NCBI RefSeq assembly: GCF_002574545.1
Contig: NZ_NUGT01000077.1
Span: 45,242 to 88,774 of the forward strand
Source of the DNA: Bacillus sp. AFS055030
Lineage (GTDB): Bacteria; Bacillota; Bacilli; Bacillales; Bacillaceae_G
DNA: 43,533 bases
Direction: 5' to 3'
The stretch's first letter is position 1. Every line of letters begins with the position of its first letter. The position numbers were made by a program, and so were the translations under genes. Under the pieces are notes generated by a model. It ran no database searches. It was not told where the DNA came from and saw nothing but the letters and a program-made list of their open reading frames with translations. Below, piece after piece: positions 32,633-41,347 of the stretch.

Positions 32633-33961
32633 ATGGAATTACAAAAAAATTTACTACCTAGACATATCCGTTTCATGGCACTTGGTGGTGCAATTGGTAC
32701 AGGTATTTTTAAAGGAACATCAGAAACTGTATCGATTGCAGGACCTGCAGTTATTTTTTCATATTTGTTTGCGGGATTATTACTTCTTGTTGTAATGAGT
32801 GCAATTGCAGAAATGGCAATTGCATTTCCAGGTTTGAATATGAAAGGATTTATTCGTAAAGCGTTTGGTACAAGAGTTTCTTTCGTCATTGGCTGGTTGT
32901 ACTGTTTTATGTGGTTAGTTGTTTGTGTTATTGAAGTAATCGCAGCTGGTAGCTTTCTACAATATTGGTTTCCTTCAATGTCTTTATGGTCTTTAAGTTT
33001 TATTAGTGCAATTTTTATTGTGGCTGTTAATTTTATGAATGTAAAACGATATGGTGAAATAGAGTTCTGGTTTGCAGGAATTAAAATTACAATGATTGTT
33101 TTATTTATTGCGTTAGGCGCTGGAATATTATTTGGCATTATTCCAAGTGATCATACCGATTATGTACAAAATTATGTTCAGCATAAAGGTTTCTTCCCAC
33201 ACGGCTGGTCAGGCGTATTTTCTGCTTTATTAATCGTTATTTTTTCTTACGGTGGTTCAGAGCTAATTGGATTGACTTTAACAGAAACAAAAGACGCAGA
33301 AAAGGTAATACCAAAAGTAATAAAAGGGGTTATTTGGAGAATTGTTTTATTCTACACGCTTCCGATTTTAATTATTTGCGGATTAATTCCATGGAATGAA
33401 ATTGGTAATCAAGAAAGTCCATTTGTTCAAGTTTTATCAACAGTAGGTTTTCAAGGTTCAGCTCATATTATGAACTTTGTATTAATTACGGCGGTATTAT
33501 CTGCAGCAAATTCAGGTATTTACGGCTGTACACGTATGATGTATTCATTAGCAACTGAAGGAGAAGCGCCAAAGGTTTTTGCAAAAATTTCTAAAAATGG
33601 TGTACCTATTTATACGGTTATTGTAAGTGCAATTATTTTAATTGGGGGCACTTTTGTAGCTTATTTTTCACCAGATCGCGTTTTTGGTTATTTAATGGCA
33701 ATCCCAGGATTTACAGTATCATTAGTATGGATCAGTATTTGTTTAGCACAAATTAAACTTCGAAAAACTTATACTAAGATGCCGCATTATAAAGTATGGG
33801 GATTTCCGTACGTAACATCTTTTACAGTAATTGCATTAAGTGTGAGTTGTATAGCATTTGCATTCAGTGAACAGAACAGGTTAAGTATTTTTGTATGCTT
33901 AGGTATGTTAGTTGTATTAGTTTTATGTTCATTTATAAATGGAAGAAAACAAACGCATTAA
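32633..33961 (+). CDS. APC-family amino acid permease (AAT type), probably aromatic/Phe
   Basis: This 442-residue permease has 12 hydrophobic segments. It shows the AAT family N-terminal signature HIRFMALGGAIGTGIFKGTSE at the first helix, followed by GPAVIFSYLFAG and EMAIAFP. Later come IFSYGGSELIGLTLTETKDA and ANSGIYGCTRMMYSLATEGEAP, both typical of the GabP/AroP/LysP group. AGGAGAT precedes ATG 32633. Two T-boxes with a likely Phe specifier control it, so phenylalanine or a related aromatic amino acid is the best substrate guess; sequence alone would not give it. A terminator follows. Confidence 0.87.
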   Translation: MELQKNLLPRHIRFMALGGAIGTGIFKGTSETVSIAGPAVIFSYLFAGLLLLVVMSAIAEMAIAFPGLNMKGFIRKAFGTRVSFVIGWLYCFMWLVVCVIEVIAAGSFLQYWFPSMSLWSLSFISAIFIVAVNFMNVKRYGEIEFWFAGIKITMIVLFIALGAGILFGIIPSDHTDYVQNYVQHKGFFPHGWSGVFSALLIVIFSYGGSELIGLTLTETKDAEKVIPKVIKGVIWRIVLFYTLPILIICGLIPWNEIGNQESPFVQVLSTVGFQGSAHIMNFVLITAVLSAANSGIYGCTRMMYSLATEGEAPKVFAKISKNGVPIYTVIVSAIILIGGTFVAYFSPDRVFGYLMAIPGFTVSLVWISICLAQIKLRKTYTKMPHYKVWGFPYVTSFTVIALSVSCIAFAFSEQNRLSIFVCLGMLVVLVLCSFINGRKQTH

Positions 33962-33962
33962 A

Positions 33963-33995
33963 AATTTGGGCACCTTAATTGGTGCCCAATTTTTT
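33963..33995 (+). terminator. Terminator of the permease gene
   Basis: TTGGGCACC (33966-33974) pairs with GGTGCCCAA (33981-33989), followed by six T residues, right after the permease stop. Confidence 0.88.
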
Positions 33996-34081
33996 AATGA
34001 ATGATAGCTAGATATTTAGGTGCGAAATACGTGTTTATGTTAAAGTTAATATGAAATTGAATGTAAAACGTTATAATTTTT

Positions 34082-34104
34082 GGGAGCTACTTAATGTGGC
34101 TCCC
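34082..34104 (+). promoter_or_regulatory. GC-rich hairpin upstream of the AraC-type gene
   Basis: GGGAGCTAC (34082-34090) pairs with GTGGCTCCC (34096-34104) with one wobble. It lies five bases after TATAAT (34072-34077) and 90 bases before the regulator start. Only three T residues follow, so it is weak as a terminator; it could be a 5' leader structure or an operator. Confidence 0.3.
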
Positions 34105-34194
34105 TTTCACAAATAGTACCCTACATAACTTAGCATGAAATGTCGGATTGGTTTAATTCGTTCTTGTTATTCTATTGATGAAGGAGGTCATCAA

Positions 34195-35067
34195 ATGGAT
34201 TTGTTGAAGAATATGAATGAGGCGCTAGTATATATTGAAGAAAATTTGACAGATGAGATTGATTATAAAGAGCTATCTAAACGGGCTTTTTGTTCTGAGT
34301 ATCACTTTAAAAGAATGTTTTCGTTTCTTGCTGGAATTTCTCTTTCAGAGTATATACGTCGCCGCCGTCTTACTATTGCAGCGTTTGAACTTAAAGATCA
34401 TAACAAGAAAATAATTGATATTGCTTTAAAATACGGATACAATTCCCCGGATTCCTTTACGAGAGCCTTTCAAAACTTACATGGAATTACTCCGTCAGAA
34501 GCTAGAAATAACGGCAATTCGCTTAAAGCATTTCCACGAATGACCTTCCAATTATCAATTAAAGGGGGAAATGAAATGAACTACCGTATTGAAGAAAAAG
34601 AAGCATTTCGAATTGTAGGGATAAAAAAGAGAGTGCCAATTATTTTTAATGGAGTTAATCCGGAAATTGCATCCATGTGGAAAACTTTAACGATGGAAAA
34701 AATAACGAAACTAAAAGAACTCTCCAATGTTGAACCTCTTGGCATAATAAGTGCTTCAACAAATTTTTCTGAAGGTAGAATGGAAGAAAAAGGAGAGCTT
34801 GATCATTATATTGGTGTTGCCACTACAAATGACTGTCCAAATGAATTCATTCAACTTGAAGTCCCTGCCTCTACATGGGCAGTATTTGAAGCAATTGGAA
34901 AATTCCCAGATGCATTGCAAGAAGTGTGGGGACGAATATATTCAGAATGGTTTCCGTCTTCTAATTACCAACAAGTAGAAGGTCCCGAAATACTATGGAA
35001 TGAACACAAAGACATCACGTCACCAACGTTTAAGAGCGAAATTTGGATCCCAATCTCTAAAAAATAG
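34195..35067 (+). CDS. AraC family regulator with GyrI-like effector-binding domain
   Basis: The protein has 290 residues. Residues about 6-105 are the AraC/XylS double helix-turn-helix, with [20 protein letters not shown] in the first and [20 protein letters not shown] in the second. Residues about 130-290 form a GyrI-like/AraC_E_bind domain ([49 protein letters not shown]) of the kind that binds small hydrophobic effectors in Rob and BmrR relatives. AAGGAGGTCA sets ATG 34195; the in-frame ATG at 34135 is upstream of it. The target genes are not evident from the neighbours. Confidence 0.88.
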   Translation: MDLLKNMNEALVYIEENLTDEIDYKELSKRAFCSEYHFKRMFSFLAGISLSEYIRRRRLTIAAFELKDHNKKIIDIALKYGYNSPDSFTRAFQNLHGITPSEARNNGNSLKAFPRMTFQLSIKGGNEMNYRIEEKEAFRIVGIKKRVPIIFNGVNPEIASMWKTLTMEKITKLKELSNVEPLGIISASTNFSEGRMEEKGELDHYIGVATTNDCPNEFIQLEVPASTWAVFEAIGKFPDALQEVWGRIYSEWFPSSNYQQVEGPEILWNEHKDITSPTFKSEIWIPISKK

Positions 35068-35106
35068 GCTTTGTTAAAGTAAATTGTTCATTTTTAAATA
35101 AAAAAT

Positions 35107-35143
35107 AAGACCACAAAAAAAATTGTGGTCTTTGTTTTTTCTT
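35107..35143 (+). terminator. Terminator of the AraC-type regulator gene
   Basis: AAGACCACAA (35107-35116) pairs with TTGTGGTCTT (35123-35132), followed by a T-rich run. Confidence 0.85.
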
Positions 35144-35178
35144 ATGCAACTAAAACAACAGTTAGTTCAATAAGAAAT

Positions 35179-35455
35179 TTAATTCATTAATTCAATTGCC
35201 TTAGCTATTATAATAATAATGAAGTAAATAATATGTAACCAGATCATGAACTTTATTATCCATACAGCCCAGGCTTTTTTACGTAAACCAAAGCCTCATA
35301 ACAATGAAATAGATTAAAAGATTACTTGTTCCACGAAGAAGTTCTCTATCCATAAAAAATAAAACTAAATTTATTAATGCACTAACACTAAATAAAATTA
35401 CGTACGTCTTAAATATTTTTTCTTTTCTCTTTATCTCATGTTCGAATTCATACAT
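35179..35455 (-). pseudogene. Frameshifted small membrane protein gene
   Basis: ATG 35455 with a GAGGAT site opens a frame for a basic N-terminus (MYEFEHEIKRKEKIFKTY) and hydrophobic segments (VILFSVSALINLVLFFMD, LLIYFIVMRLWF), ending at a premature TAA near 35280. One base further on, another frame continues naturally as RKKAWAVWIIKFMIWLHIIY to a stop at 35179-35181. Start to stop is 277 bases, one more than a multiple of three, so a single-base insertion, probably in the A/T run near 35277-35283, explains the break. Intact, it would be a protein of about 91 residues with three or four membrane segments. The family is not recognised. Confidence 0.6.
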
Positions 35456-35556
35456 TGCGTTATCCTCAGTTTCTAGATGTAATACACTAATAAATTTTAT
35501 AACTATTTTAGCTATGCTATTGAACTAACGCACTGCTTTAGTTGCATAAGAACTCA

Positions 35557-36057
35557 TTATAATAATTTAGCCATATAATACTCATCAAAGCTTTTATCAT
35601 CTATTATTAAGGAATTTCTTTTTGTTCCTTCTATTTCATAACCCATCTTTTTGTATAAGCCTACACCTGCTTCATTTTGCTTTACAACGGTTAGTTCCAA
35701 TCTGGAAATATCCAGATTAATTGCCCATTCCTCTATGCTTTGAAATAATTTAGTACCAATACCTTTACCTGTGTATTCTTCTAAGATTCCAATTGCAAGG
35801 TAGACTGAGTGTTTTTTTCTTGGAGCACTATTTCCAATCGCAAACGCATACCCGACTAATATTCCAGAAGTATCTTCAGCAACAAATATAGTTGAAGTAG
35901 GTGATTTCTCAATAACTTCTAACTGTTTACGTTGTTTCTCGCCCGTTATATTTCTTTCTCCAGCCCCATAAAGCATGAAATCAGCCTGTTTTTCAACTTC
36001 TTTAATTAGTTCTACAAAGTTTTCTGCATCATCTAGTTTGATCTTTCTAATGTTCAT
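35557..36057 (-). CDS. GNAT family N-acetyltransferase
   Basis: This 166-residue GNAT acetyltransferase has the acetyl-CoA loop YLAIGILEEYTGKGIGTKLF at about 88-107 and the C-terminal segment VGLYKKMGYEIEGTKRNSLI, close to RimI/PhnO-like and spermidine/amino-acid acetylating members. The FVAEDTSGILVGYAFA strand precedes the loop. The substrate is unknown. AAGGCGGG lies before ATG 36057. It is a single gene on the minus strand; no adjacent partner suggests a pathway. Confidence 0.86.
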   Translation of the reverse strand: MNIRKIKLDDAENFVELIKEVEKQADFMLYGAGERNITGEKQRKQLEVIEKSPTSTIFVAEDTSGILVGYAFAIGNSAPRKKHSVYLAIGILEEYTGKGIGTKLFQSIEEWAINLDISRLELTVVKQNEAGVGLYKKMGYEIEGTKRNSLIIDDKSFDEYYMAKLL

Positions 36058-36193
36058 TTAATTCCCGCCTTATGTAATGATTATTAATCAAAAACTATAT
36101 TCTATAAAGGAAATTGTATTCCCTTTCTTGTTCAACTAACCTGCCATTTACTTTTAAAAGAAAATCAACAATCTTTTATAACAGACCCAAAAA

Positions 36194-36222
36194 TAAAAAA
36201 AGAAAGAGACATAAGCTCTTTC
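36194..36222 (-). terminator. Terminator of the small membrane protein gene
   Basis: On the minus strand GAAAGAG (36222-36216) pairs with CTCTTTC (36208-36202), followed by a run of T. It overlaps the stop codon of the 61-residue protein gene. Confidence 0.75.
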
Positions 36223-36406
36223 AAGTGTCTGAATGATTATTATTAAAGTGATCTAATTTATCTGAAATTCTTTTAAGAATTTGATTTTTCTCTTGTTGAA
36301 TTTTAAGGAATTTTAAAAGAAACCAAATTATAAAAACTAAAGGTGCTAAGTAAAACAAAATTGGTATAATTGATAATAGAGGAAAAAACACATTATGCAT
36401 ATTCAT
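36221..36406 (-). CDS. Small single-pass membrane protein with coiled-coil tail
   Basis: The product has 61 residues: an N-terminal hydrophobic region (FPLLSIIPILFYLAPLVFII, about 8-27, extending to about 35) that forms one or two membrane passes, then a short charged helix (IQQEKNQILKRISDKLDHF) with heptad spacing. The layout resembles DUF4083-type small Bacillus proteins, but I cannot assign the family with confidence. AAAAGGGAGTG four bases before ATG 36406 and a terminator at the stop support a real gene. Confidence 0.6.
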   Translation of the reverse strand: MNMHNVFFPLLSIIPILFYLAPLVFIIWFLLKFLKIQQEKNQILKRISDKLDHFNNNHSDT

Positions 36407-36554
36407 TTCACTCCCTTTTGGAAGATTATACCATATGATTAAAATAAAACCTTCATATTTTTGAAGGTTTTTTTTGTTTTAATATCAAAAAGGATTATAG
36501 GTTTATTTAGAGAATTTAATAGTAATTAAGTCGAATAGAATAGTGGGAGAAAAA

Positions 36555-36971
36555 ATGAAAATAGTAAAACAATGGGTACAGGAAGATAGTGATTTTATTA
36601 GAAAAAAAGTAATTGAATTTAATGCTAATAAACTTCCTAATGAGAGGAAAGTACCGTCAGAAAATATAAGTTTTGTTGTTAGAAATGATCAAGAGGAAAT
36701 AGTAGGTGGAATTACAGGAAGGATGTATTGGCACCATTTATCAATCGACTTCTTATGGGTGGCAGAGGAGTATAGACATGAAGGATTTGGTAGTCAGCTA
36801 ATCAATAAAATGGAAGAATTTGCAATCGAAAATGGATGTCGCCTTATTAAAGTAGATACGTTTAGTTTTCAAGCACCAAAATTTTATAAGAAGCATGGTT
36901 TTAAAGTATTTGGAGTAATTGAGAATCATCCAAAAGGGTATAATCAATATTACTTTGAAAAAAGATTATAA
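36555..36971 (+). CDS. GNAT family N-acetyltransferase
   Basis: This 138-residue GNAT protein has the strand EEIVGGITGRMYWHHLSIDF, the acetyl-CoA loop WVAEEYRHEGFGSQLINKME at about 69-88, and the C-terminal FQAPKFYKKHGFKVFGVIEN. It belongs to the short GNATs common in Bacilli. The substrate is unknown. GGGAG sets ATG 36555; the in-frame GTG at 36543 is part of that site. A terminator follows at 36990-37016, so it is transcribed apart from the arylamine acetyltransferase gene. Confidence 0.85.
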   Translation: MKIVKQWVQEDSDFIRKKVIEFNANKLPNERKVPSENISFVVRNDQEEIVGGITGRMYWHHLSIDFLWVAEEYRHEGFGSQLINKMEEFAIENGCRLIKVDTFSFQAPKFYKKHGFKVFGVIENHPKGYNQYYFEKRL

Positions 36972-36989
36972 GAGATTTTTGACCACATG

Positions 36990-37016
36990 AAGTTGCTTTT
37001 GCAGCTTATTTTTTTT
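36990..37016 (+). terminator. Terminator of the short GNAT gene
   Basis: AAGTTGC (36990-36996) pairs with GCAGCTT (37001-37007) around TTTT with one wobble, followed by a long T-run. Confidence 0.75.
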
Positions 37017-37077
37017 AGCTTATAAACTTAAATGTTATGATTAATTTAAAGGTTTGATGAGGTAGGAGGAATCGGTA

Positions 37078-37860
37078 ATGAGTGAACTTAATTTATTGTT
37101 TCGAAAAAGAATCGGATTAAAAGATAATGAAGTGATTAACTTTCATAATTTAAATGATGTTCTTGAAAAAACAGCAAAAAATATACCTTTTGAAAATCTT
37201 TGTATTATAGGAAATAAAACGAATGAGATCACCAAAGAAAATTTAATTAGTAAATTACTAGTAAAAAATGAAGGTGGTCTCTGTTATGAATTGAATTCTT
37301 TACTTTATTTATTTCTTCTTGAAAATGGGTTTAACGTGAGGGTAGCAAGAGGAGTGGTTTATGATCAGATAGCTCAAAAATATCCTACGTTTGGAAGAAC
37401 ACATGTCACTATCCTATTAACAGAAAATGGAGAAACATACTTAATTGATACAGGATTTGGAGCGAATCTTCCATTAAAAGCAGTTCCCTTTACAGGTGAG
37501 AAGATAACGTCTAGTAATGGTGAGTTTCGAATAAAAAAAGAGGACACAGAATTCGGGGATTATGTATTGCTGTTAAAACTAAAACATAAAGATCCCGATT
37601 GGAGAATTGGATATGCATTTGATTCACGCGACGTGATTTCAGATGTGTCAGAATTTAATGAGATTCAAACAATTATTGCAAATCACGAGGAATCTCCATT
37701 TAATAAAAATCCTTTAATGACTCAACTGACAAATGAGGGAAATAAAACGTTAACGAATACTTCTTTTACCCAATGGAGTAACGGTGTAGTATCGAAAGAG
37801 GATATTGATGAAAAGAGATATAGGGAATTAGCGAAGGAACATTTTGGACTTTTAAAATAA
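37078..37860 (+). CDS. nat: Arylamine N-acetyltransferase (NAT)
   Basis: This 260-residue NAT transfers acetyl groups from acetyl-CoA to arylamines and hydrazines through a cysteine protease-like triad: Cys69 (GGLCYELN), His109 (GRTHVTIL) and Asp124 (LIDTGFGAN). The N-terminal IPFENLCI motif, which marks the family, is at about 36-43. GGAGGAA precedes ATG 37078. It lies next to, but is transcriptionally separate from, a GNAT gene. Likely roles are detoxification of aromatic amines; the natural substrate is uncertain, as for most bacterial NATs. Confidence 0.92.
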   Translation: MSELNLLFRKRIGLKDNEVINFHNLNDVLEKTAKNIPFENLCIIGNKTNEITKENLISKLLVKNEGGLCYELNSLLYLFLLENGFNVRVARGVVYDQIAQKYPTFGRTHVTILLTENGETYLIDTGFGANLPLKAVPFTGEKITSSNGEFRIKKEDTEFGDYVLLLKLKHKDPDWRIGYAFDSRDVISDVSEFNEIQTIIANHEESPFNKNPLMTQLTNEGNKTLTNTSFTQWSNGVVSKEDIDEKRYRELAKEHFGLLK

Positions 37861-37958
37861 TGGTTTTACGAATTTACAAATTTGTTGTTGAATCGTTCCT
37901 TTTATAGTAATATGTGCTTTTTTCAATTGCATATATATTAGTAAAGGGGTGATAAAAA

Positions 37959-38333
37959 ATGGATATTTTATCAATTATCTTGCAAATTTTATTAGCTCTT
38001 ATGTTTTTAATTGCTGGGTTAGGTAAAGTTTTTGGTTCAAAAACAAGTGTTGAAAGTTTTAATCATTTGAAATTAGCACAATGGTTTAGAGTAATTACTG
38101 GATTAGTTGAATTGGTTGGAGCAGTATCATTGATTATTGGGTTTTGGGAAGAAAGTTGGGTTCCAGCGGGTGGTTTATTATTAGGAGTTGTAGCAATTGG
38201 TGGAATAATTGCACATATCCGTGTTAAAGATTCGTTTAAACAAACTTTTACAATATTATTATTAGGTATAATGGCGTTTGTACTTTTATGGATCAATTAT
38301 TCTGATCTCTCAAATTTCCCGGGATTTAATTAA
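37959..38333 (+). CDS. DoxX family membrane protein
   Basis: This 124-residue membrane protein has four hydrophobic helices. The DoxX-like N-terminal helix ILQILLALMFLIAGLGKVFG is followed by FNHLKLAQWFRVITGLVELVG and a final FTILLLGIMAFVLLW. DoxX proteins are poorly defined; some are linked to redox or thiosulfate metabolism. AAAGGGGTGAT precedes ATG 37959. It lies 98 bases after nat on the same strand with no obvious terminator between, so co-transcription is possible. Confidence 0.82.
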   Translation: MDILSIILQILLALMFLIAGLGKVFGSKTSVESFNHLKLAQWFRVITGLVELVGAVSLIIGFWEESWVPAGGLLLGVVAIGGIIAHIRVKDSFKQTFTILLLGIMAFVLLWINYSDLSNFPGFN

Positions 38334-38377
38334 TTTAAAAATCTATTGATGCAGGGATTAATAAGGTGACGATAATA

Positions 38378-38519
38378 ATGACAGTACTATATGGGCAGCG
38401 GGGTTGAGGAAAAAAAGTTCATACCATTATTACAGCAGGTGTGAGTAAAAGTTGCGATTAAGGTTATTAGCCAATTAGATGGGAAACAGTATGTTGATCA
38501 CGATGTTTTGAAATCATAA
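38378..38519 (+). pseudogene. Broken 46-codon gene
   Basis: ATG 38378 has a good AAGGTGA site and opens MTVLYGQRG, then TGA. The same frame continues GKKVHTIITAGVSK, after which a one-base shift in the A-run near 38450 gives VAIKVISQLDGKQYVDHDV ending LKS and a stop at 38517-38519. Start to stop is 142 bases, one over a multiple of three. One nonsense change plus one insertion would explain it. A perfect terminator follows 15 bases later, supporting a former gene. The family is not recognised. Confidence 0.5.
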
Positions 38520-38533
38520 TTTTATTATATCCT

Positions 38534-38563
38534 AGCATTACTTCTTTTGAAGTAATGCTTTTT
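38534..38563 (+). terminator. Terminator after the broken gene
   Basis: AGCATTACTTC (38534-38544) pairs perfectly over 11 bp with GAAGTAATGCT (38549-38559), followed by T residues. A similar hairpin occurs at 42047-42078. Confidence 0.85.
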
Positions 38564-38680
38564 ATTTTTTCAATTTTAGTAGTCTGATAGATAACTTTAC
38601 TGATAAAGATGTATCTGTAATAATTCATTTTTTCATCAATATATTAGAGAGTGAAATGAATTATGTTAGGAGGGGTCCGA

Positions 38681-39499
38681 TTGTCGGATGCATTTATAGC
38701 ACGGTCCTTAGATGAAATTCAGTTTTGGTCGAGAATAATGAAAGAGCATTCCCTTTTTCTTAAATTGGGCTTTAGTTGTGATGATACTGAATTAATTCAG
38801 GAAGCAGATCAGTTTTACCAGATCTTTGAAGCTATTGGAAATAAAGCACAATCATTTTCGCTTCAAACGGATCCCCAGCAAATTAAACAGTTTAACAATG
38901 AGGTTCACCAAGCAGCGTCTATGATTTGGGCATATAAGCGGAAAATCCTTAATCTACTCCTAACTTGTAAAATAACTGGCAATAACTTTCCTTTATTAGT
39001 TGACCATACAAGTCGAGAAGCAGCCTATTTTGCAAATCGCTTAACTGAATTAAATAATGGTCAACTCCAACCACTACCTGCTGCAATTATCCAGGAAAAT
39101 GTGTTCTTTTTAAGAATTATGGCAGACCATGCAAAATTTATCGGACATTTATTAGATCCGTCAGAAAGAAAACTAGTTGATCAGGCAAGGGAATTTAGCC
39201 ATGATTTTGATCAACTTTTATATCAAGCCGTCGATTTAGAATCAATGAGACCACAATCAGAAACAGTTCCGATCCTTGACCAATTCCTTGATGAAAATCG
39301 AGTATCAGTAAAATCACTTAGAGACTTTAAAAAAACAGCCAGAGACCTAATAGAAGCTTGTAGAATCAAAAGTATCATTCACCCACTACTAGCAGACCAT
39401 GTATTTAGAGAAGCAGATCGATTTTTGCATATAATTGACGCATTCGAAGCACAGTTAACAGGAACTGGAAATAGGAATGTTGTACTGGACGACCATTAA
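38681..39499 (+). CDS. DUF2935 domain protein
   Basis: This 272-residue, all-helical protein is made of two DUF2935-type halves. The first has SLDEIQFWSRIMKEHSLFLK and DHTSREAAYFANRLTEL; the second has IIQENVFFLRIMADHAKFIG and LADHVFREADRFLHII. The repeated Glu...His and DHxxREA patterns look like metal ligands in a ferritin-like four-helix bundle. The role is unknown. TTG 38681 is preferred because AGGAGGGG (38668-38675) lies five bases upstream; ATG 38663 would put that site inside the gene. It is a single gene with its own terminator. Confidence 0.82.
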   Translation: MSDAFIARSLDEIQFWSRIMKEHSLFLKLGFSCDDTELIQEADQFYQIFEAIGNKAQSFSLQTDPQQIKQFNNEVHQAASMIWAYKRKILNLLLTCKITGNNFPLLVDHTSREAAYFANRLTELNNGQLQPLPAAIIQENVFFLRIMADHAKFIGHLLDPSERKLVDQAREFSHDFDQLLYQAVDLESMRPQSETVPILDQFLDENRVSVKSLRDFKKTARDLIEACRIKSIIHPLLADHVFREADRFLHIIDAFEAQLTGTGNRNVVLDDH

Positions 39500-39523
39500 G
39501 TAATGACTATATAAATAAGAAAA

Positions 39524-39549
39524 AGAATCTGATAATAGATTCTTTTTTT
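39524..39549 (+). terminator. Terminator of the DUF2935 gene
   Basis: AGAATCT (39524-39530) pairs with AGATTCT (39537-39543) around a 6-base loop, followed by T residues, 24 bases after the stop. Confidence 0.8.
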
Positions 39550-39598
39550 CTATGTTGAAATGTATATGTTACTCATGAGAAAAAATCAATAAGAGAAA

Positions 39599-40072
39599 TT
39601 ATTTTCGTTCACTATAACTTTTTAACAAGTCCTCGATTAAAATGCCATTAATTTTCAGTCCTGATAAATTGCAATTATTCATTTCAACATGACTTAAATC
39701 ACAGTCCGTGAACTGACTATTTGTTAAATTGCATTTTTCAAATTTAATAGAATTAGAGGGATCGTCTAGATTTAGATCTTCCGGAATGACAATATTGCGG
39801 AAGCTAGTACCAACTAAATGAACATGATCAATTTCTAAGTCTCTTAAATGACCATTTGTTATTTTTGTATTTGATAAATTAACATCTGAAATTCGGGTTC
39901 CAAATAAATTTACGTCATATAATACGAGATTACTCATATTTGCATTTGTAAATTTTGAATTCGCCAAGCTTACGTTATTAAAGTCTAAGTGTTCAGCTCT
40001 TACTTCTTTAAATGTTGAAAAGGACATATCTGTTTTTTGTAACTCAAACAATGCAGACTTCCAATTTGACAT
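39599..40072 (-). CDS. Pentapeptide-repeat protein
   Basis: This 157-residue protein has a degenerate right-handed beta-helix of five-residue repeats (A/C/S/T-[D/N]-L/F-x-x). Clear runs are HLDFNNVSLANSKFTNANMS, LYDVNLFGTRISDVNLSNTK and, after a short interruption (IPEDLNLDDPSN), FEKCNLTNSQFTDCDLSHVE. There is no signal peptide, so it is cytosolic. Some such proteins (Qnr, MfpA) mimic DNA and protect gyrase, but the family is too broad to claim that here. AGGAGG lies before ATG 40072. It is divergent from the PhzF-family gene. Confidence 0.88.
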   Translation of the reverse strand: MSNWKSALFELQKTDMSFSTFKEVRAEHLDFNNVSLANSKFTNANMSNLVLYDVNLFGTRISDVNLSNTKITNGHLRDLEIDHVHLVGTSFRNIVIPEDLNLDDPSNSIKFEKCNLTNSQFTDCDLSHVEMNNCNLSGLKINGILIEDLLKSYSERK

Positions 40073-40317
40073 TTCTTATCCTCCTAAAGCTTTGATAATT
40101 GAATATATTTAACTTTCTTCTTAAGAATGCCTTTACTCTTATTCATTTTTAATTTCGACAAAAAAGCTTTATATGTAAACGATTTATTTGATCTACTTAT
40201 TAATATAAAATTATTAGATAATTAATAATCATTACTACTCTAACAATCTCATAAAACTAGTACGTGTTTGATTAGTTAGTGGAGAATAAAATATAAAAAC
40301 TAAATGAGGTGAGAAAA

Positions 40318-41208
40318 ATGAAAAATATTACCGTATATCATTACGATGCTTTTAGTAAAGAGCCCAATAAAGGTAATCCAGCTGGTGTCGTTTTAGATTG
40401 CGATTTTTTGACTGATTATGAAATGCAGGATGTCGCGAAACAAGTTGGATTTAATGAAACTTCATTTTTATTAAATTCGAAAGTTGCTGATTATCAAATT
40501 CGTTATTTTACACCAGGTCATGAAATGGATTTATGTGGTCACGGAACAATGGCAGTCATATATGCATTGGTCACTAGAGGGTTACTTGAGTTCACAAGTG
40601 AGTTAACAATTGAAACAAAGGCTGGGATTTTGCCAATCAAGATTCATCATTCGAATAATGAAATCTACATAACGATGAAGCAAAAAACACCAGAATTTGT
40701 AGAGTTTAAAGGCTCGATTGATGAAGTAGCTTCCTCGATTGGTCTTAGTGTAGAGGAAATCGATAAAAGTCTACCAACTCTTTATGGGAGTACAGGTGCC
40801 TGGAATTTACTTTTACCGGTAAAAAAATTATCTTCATTCGAGAAAATGAAACCTAATAATCTACTTTTTCCAAGTATTTTAACCGAAATTCCAAAAGCGT
40901 CTGTTCATCCTTTCTGCTTAGAAACATACGATTCAAATGCAAATATTCATGCTCGCCATTTTTCTTCGGCATTTTCGGGAACGATTGAAGATCCAGTAAC
41001 AGGTACTGCCTCTGGGGTTTTGGGAGCTTATTATGCTAAATATATTCAAAAAGATGTTAACGACGCAATTGAATTAGTTATTGAACAAGGAACTGAAATT
41101 CAGAAAGACGGACGTGTGAAAGTACATGTAAAAAAAGTAAATTCGACTTATGACATTGAAATTACTGGAAATGCTGTTTACGTTAAGGAGATGGCATTTC
41201 AAATATAA
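40318..41208 (+). CDS. PhzF family isomerase/epimerase-like protein
   Basis: This 296-residue protein has the two-lobed diaminopimelate epimerase-like fold of PhzF/YddE. Signatures are the N-terminal VYHYDAFSKEPNKGNPAGVV, VGFNETSFLL with the family catalytic Glu, YFTPGHEMDLCGHGTMAVIY, and in the second lobe EDPVTGTASGVLGAYYA. No phenazine genes are nearby, so it is one of the many stand-alone PhzF relatives of unknown substrate. GAGGTGAG sets ATG 40318; the in-frame GTG at 40309 belongs to that site. Confidence 0.9.
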   Translation: MKNITVYHYDAFSKEPNKGNPAGVVLDCDFLTDYEMQDVAKQVGFNETSFLLNSKVADYQIRYFTPGHEMDLCGHGTMAVIYALVTRGLLEFTSELTIETKAGILPIKIHHSNNEIYITMKQKTPEFVEFKGSIDEVASSIGLSVEEIDKSLPTLYGSTGAWNLLLPVKKLSSFEKMKPNNLLFPSILTEIPKASVHPFCLETYDSNANIHARHFSSAFSGTIEDPVTGTASGVLGAYYAKYIQKDVNDAIELVIEQGTEIQKDGRVKVHVKKVNSTYDIEITGNAVYVKEMAFQI

Positions 41209-41347
41209 CTTGAAAAGATGTTAGTAGGTGATGCATTTAGTAGGAATCTCCAAATCAATTTCCAATAAAATGTTGATCTACTGTACCGGCTTGATGAATT
41301 TTTTAACCGTTGAATTGGCCATTTGTTTGTAGCAAGGGGGGGTCCTT

